Below are positions 34,609 to 36,370 of a DNA stretch of 36,370 nt, one piece after another; position 1 is the first letter of the stretch, and the number at the start of each line of letters is the position of its first letter. The position numbers and the translations under genes were made by a program. Source of the stretch: Prevotella sp. Lineage in GTDB: Bacteria; Bacteroidota; Bacteroidia; Bacteroidales; Bacteroidaceae. Location of the stretch: NCBI GenBank assembly GCA_018053665.1, contig JAGPKZ010000014.1, forward strand, positions 1 through 36,370, read 5' to 3'. The notes under the pieces are model-generated. The model saw only the letters and a program-made list of their open reading frames with translations, was not told the DNA's origin and ran no database searches.

Positions 34609-35886
34609 ATGAACACAACAGGAAAAGTTGATGTCCTGCTCGGTCTCCAGTGGGGCGATGAAGGTAAAGGTAAGGTAGTTGACGTCTTAACGCCAAACTA
34701 TGATGTGGTAGCGCGTTTTCAGGGTGGTCCTAATGCTGGTCATACACTTGAATTCGAAGGTGAGAAATATGTTCTCCGCTCTATCCCTTCTGGAATATTC
34801 CAAGGTGGTAAAGTGAATATTATCGGTAATGGTGTAGTCTTAGCTCCTGATTTGTTTATGGACGAAGCTATGGACTTGGAAAAGAGCGGCCATCCATTGA
34901 AAGATCGTCTGCACATTTCTAAGAAGGCTCATCTCATTATGCCAACCCATCGTATTCTTGATCGCGCTTATGAGGCTGCCAAGGGTAAGAACAAGGTTGG
35001 AACAACCGGTAAGGGTATTGGCCCTACATATACTGATAAGGTAAGTCGTAACGGACTCCGTGTCGGTGATATCCTTGACAATTTCGATAAGAAATACGCT
35101 GCTCATAAAGAGCGTCACATGGAAATGCTTAAGGCTCTTGGATGGGATGATTTTGAAGGATTTGAGGAAGTTGAGAAGAAATGGATGCAGGGCATAGAAT
35201 ATATGAGTCAGTTCCATTTCGTTGATTCTGAGCATGAAATCAATAATATCTTGCGTTCTGGTAAGAACATCCTTTGTGAAGGTGCTCAGGGCACAATGCT
35301 TGATGTTGACTTTGGTTCTTATCCTTTTGTTACATCTTCAAATACCATCTGTGCTGGTGCTTGCATCGGTCTTGGTATCGGTCCTAACAGAATTGGTGAT
35401 GTTTATGGTATTATGAAGGCTTATTGCACACGTGTTGGTGCAGGACCATTCCCAACAGAACTTTTTGACGAGACAGGAAAGTCTATCCGTGACCTTGGTC
35501 ATGAGTATGGTGCTGTTACTGGTCGTGAGCGTCGTTGTGGTTGGGTTGACTTGATTCAGCTACGCTATTCAATCATGATTAATGGTGTAACTAAGCTTAT
35601 TCTTATGAAGAGCGATGTTCTTGATACTTTTGATACGATCAAGGCTTGTGTTGGTTATAAGTTGCCTGACGGTACTGTAACCGAAGAATTACCATACGAT
35701 ATTGATGATGTAACACCTGTATATAAGGAACTTCCAGGTTGGAAGACAGATATGACTAAGTTTACTGACAAGAAGCAATTCCCTGAGGCATTCTCAAATT
35801 ATATCAAGTTCCTTGCAGACTTCCTCGAAACTCCTATAAAGGTTGTTTCAATAGGTCCTGACAGAGATCAGACAATTGTATTATAA
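34609..35886 (+). CDS. purA: Adenylosuccinate synthetase
   Basis: Joins aspartate to IMP using GTP, the first step from IMP to AMP. 425 residues with the GTP/IMP loop QWGDEGKGK (14-22), the catalytic D17 and H45 (GPNAGHT), and the conserved [15 protein letters not shown] (131-145) and [12 protein letters not shown] (about 300-311) segments. Full length and no oddities. hisS follows after 11 bases. Confidence 0.98.
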   Translation: MNTTGKVDVLLGLQWGDEGKGKVVDVLTPNYDVVARFQGGPNAGHTLEFEGEKYVLRSIPSGIFQGGKVNIIGNGVVLAPDLFMDEAMDLEKSGHPLKDRLHISKKAHLIMPTHRILDRAYEAAKGKNKVGTTGKGIGPTYTDKVSRNGLRVGDILDNFDKKYAAHKERHMEMLKALGWDDFEGFEEVEKKWMQGIEYMSQFHFVDSEHEINNILRSGKNILCEGAQGTMLDVDFGSYPFVTSSNTICAGACIGLGIGPNRIGDVYGIMKAYCTRVGAGPFPTELFDETGKSIRDLGHEYGAVTGRERRCGWVDLIQLRYSIMINGVTKLILMKSDVLDTFDTIKACVGYKLPDGTVTEELPYDIDDVTPVYKELPGWKTDMTKFTDKKQFPEAFSNYIKFLADFLETPIKVVSIGPDRDQTIVL

Positions 35887-35897
35887 AAAAATATTAT

Positions 35898-36370
35898 ATG
35901 GCACAGAAACCTTCCATTCCAAAGGGAACCCGTGACTTCGGGCCTATGGAAATGGCTAAGAGAAATTATATTTTCAATACCATAAAGGACGTTTACGCCC
36001 TTTATGGTTTTCAGCAGATAGAGACACCGGCAATGGAAACCCTTCAGACCCTTATGGGAAAATATGGAGAAGAGGGTGATAAGTTGCTTTTCAAGGTCCT
36101 CAATTCAGGCGACTTCATGAGTAAGGTATCAGAGGATGAGTTGCATGAGAGCAATTCCCTTCATCTGGCTGCAAAACTTTGTGAAAAGGGATTGCGCTAT
36201 GATTTGACAGTTCCTTTCGCACGTTATGTTGTTATGCATCGTGAAGAATTGCAACTACCTTTTAAGCGTTATCAAATTCAACCTGTATGGCGTGCAGATC
36301 GTCCTCAGAAGGGCAGATATCGTGAGTTCTATCAGTGTGATGCTGATGTTGTAGGTTCTGATTCTCTTCT
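35898..36370 (+). CDS. hisS: Histidyl-tRNA synthetase (3' truncated by the window)
   Basis: The first 157 residues are present and run off the window end. [23 protein letters not shown] is the class II HisRS N-terminus. [12 protein letters not shown] is the conserved substrate-binding segment, and [32 protein letters not shown] is the motif 2 region with its arginine. It charges tRNA-His. It lies directly behind purA in the same direction. Confidence 0.97.
   Translation, partial: MAQKPSIPKGTRDFGPMEMAKRNYIFNTIKDVYALYGFQQIETPAMETLQTLMGKYGEEGDKLLFKVLNSGDFMSKVSEDELHESNSLHLAAKLCEKGLRYDLTVPFARYVVMHREELQLPFKRYQIQPVWRADRPQKGRYREFYQCDADVVGSDSL

Overview
The window comes from a member of the Bacteroidales, most likely Prevotella or a close relative. 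Four things support this: low GC; the F-type ATP synthase order beta-epsilon-small membrane protein-a-c-b-delta-alpha-gamma; repeated promoters of the Bacteroidetes sigma-ABfr type (TTTG, about 19-20 nt, TAnnTTTG); and the near absence of Shine-Dalgarno sequences. Most of the window is conserved core genome. I see no tRNA, rRNA, insertion sequence, prophage or CRISPR array.

Layout. 1-99 is the end of a gene that is probably phosphofructokinase. 238-7391 is a complete nine-gene ATP synthase operon with its promoter and terminator. 7449-8360 is about 0.9 kb of AT-rich, apparently non-coding DNA carrying a degenerate repeat. 8420-10535 holds a secreted DUF362 protein and, convergent to it, hemW. 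10677-15313 holds an EF-G paralogue with a degraded GTPase centre and then a two-component system resembling RprX/RprY. 15661-16808 is rpsF-rpsR-rplI. 17013-20044 is fabD overlapping a cytoplasmic GH13 protein. 20145-22539 is a vitamin B6 operon: a regulator-like fusion, then pdxS and pdxT. 22582-24242 (minus) is folK and a secreted M64 peptidase. 24332-25252 is a LysM glucosaminidase. 25277-30739 (minus) carries a TIGR02757 protein, uxaB, an NPP-type phosphodiesterase and recQ. 30863-36370 (plus) carries an AraC-type regulator with an AT-hook, an M49 peptidase, an AlkD-like repeat protein, a Fur-family regulator, purA and the start of hisS.

Best candidates for something undescribed. (1) The GH13 protein carries a C-terminal domain with the HxxxH and CxxxH zinc motifs of AlaX/alanyl-tRNA synthetase editing domains. 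(2) The gene before pdxST joins an HMP/pyridoxine-kinase-like domain, which lacks its ATP-binding middle part and the catalytic GTGC motif, to an AraC DNA-binding domain. This looks like a B6-vitamer-sensing regulator made from a dead kinase. (3) rpsR and rplI carry AGGAGG-type Shine-Dalgarno sequences although other genes here have none, which suggests feedback through the bS6/bS18 pocket that hides the anti-SD. (4) The EF-G paralogue has lost the conserved GTPase histidine. Smaller signals include paired LacI-like operators before uxaB, an 18-bp palindrome and a possible leaderless start at the histidine kinase gene, and an intercistronic hairpin between atpE and atpF.
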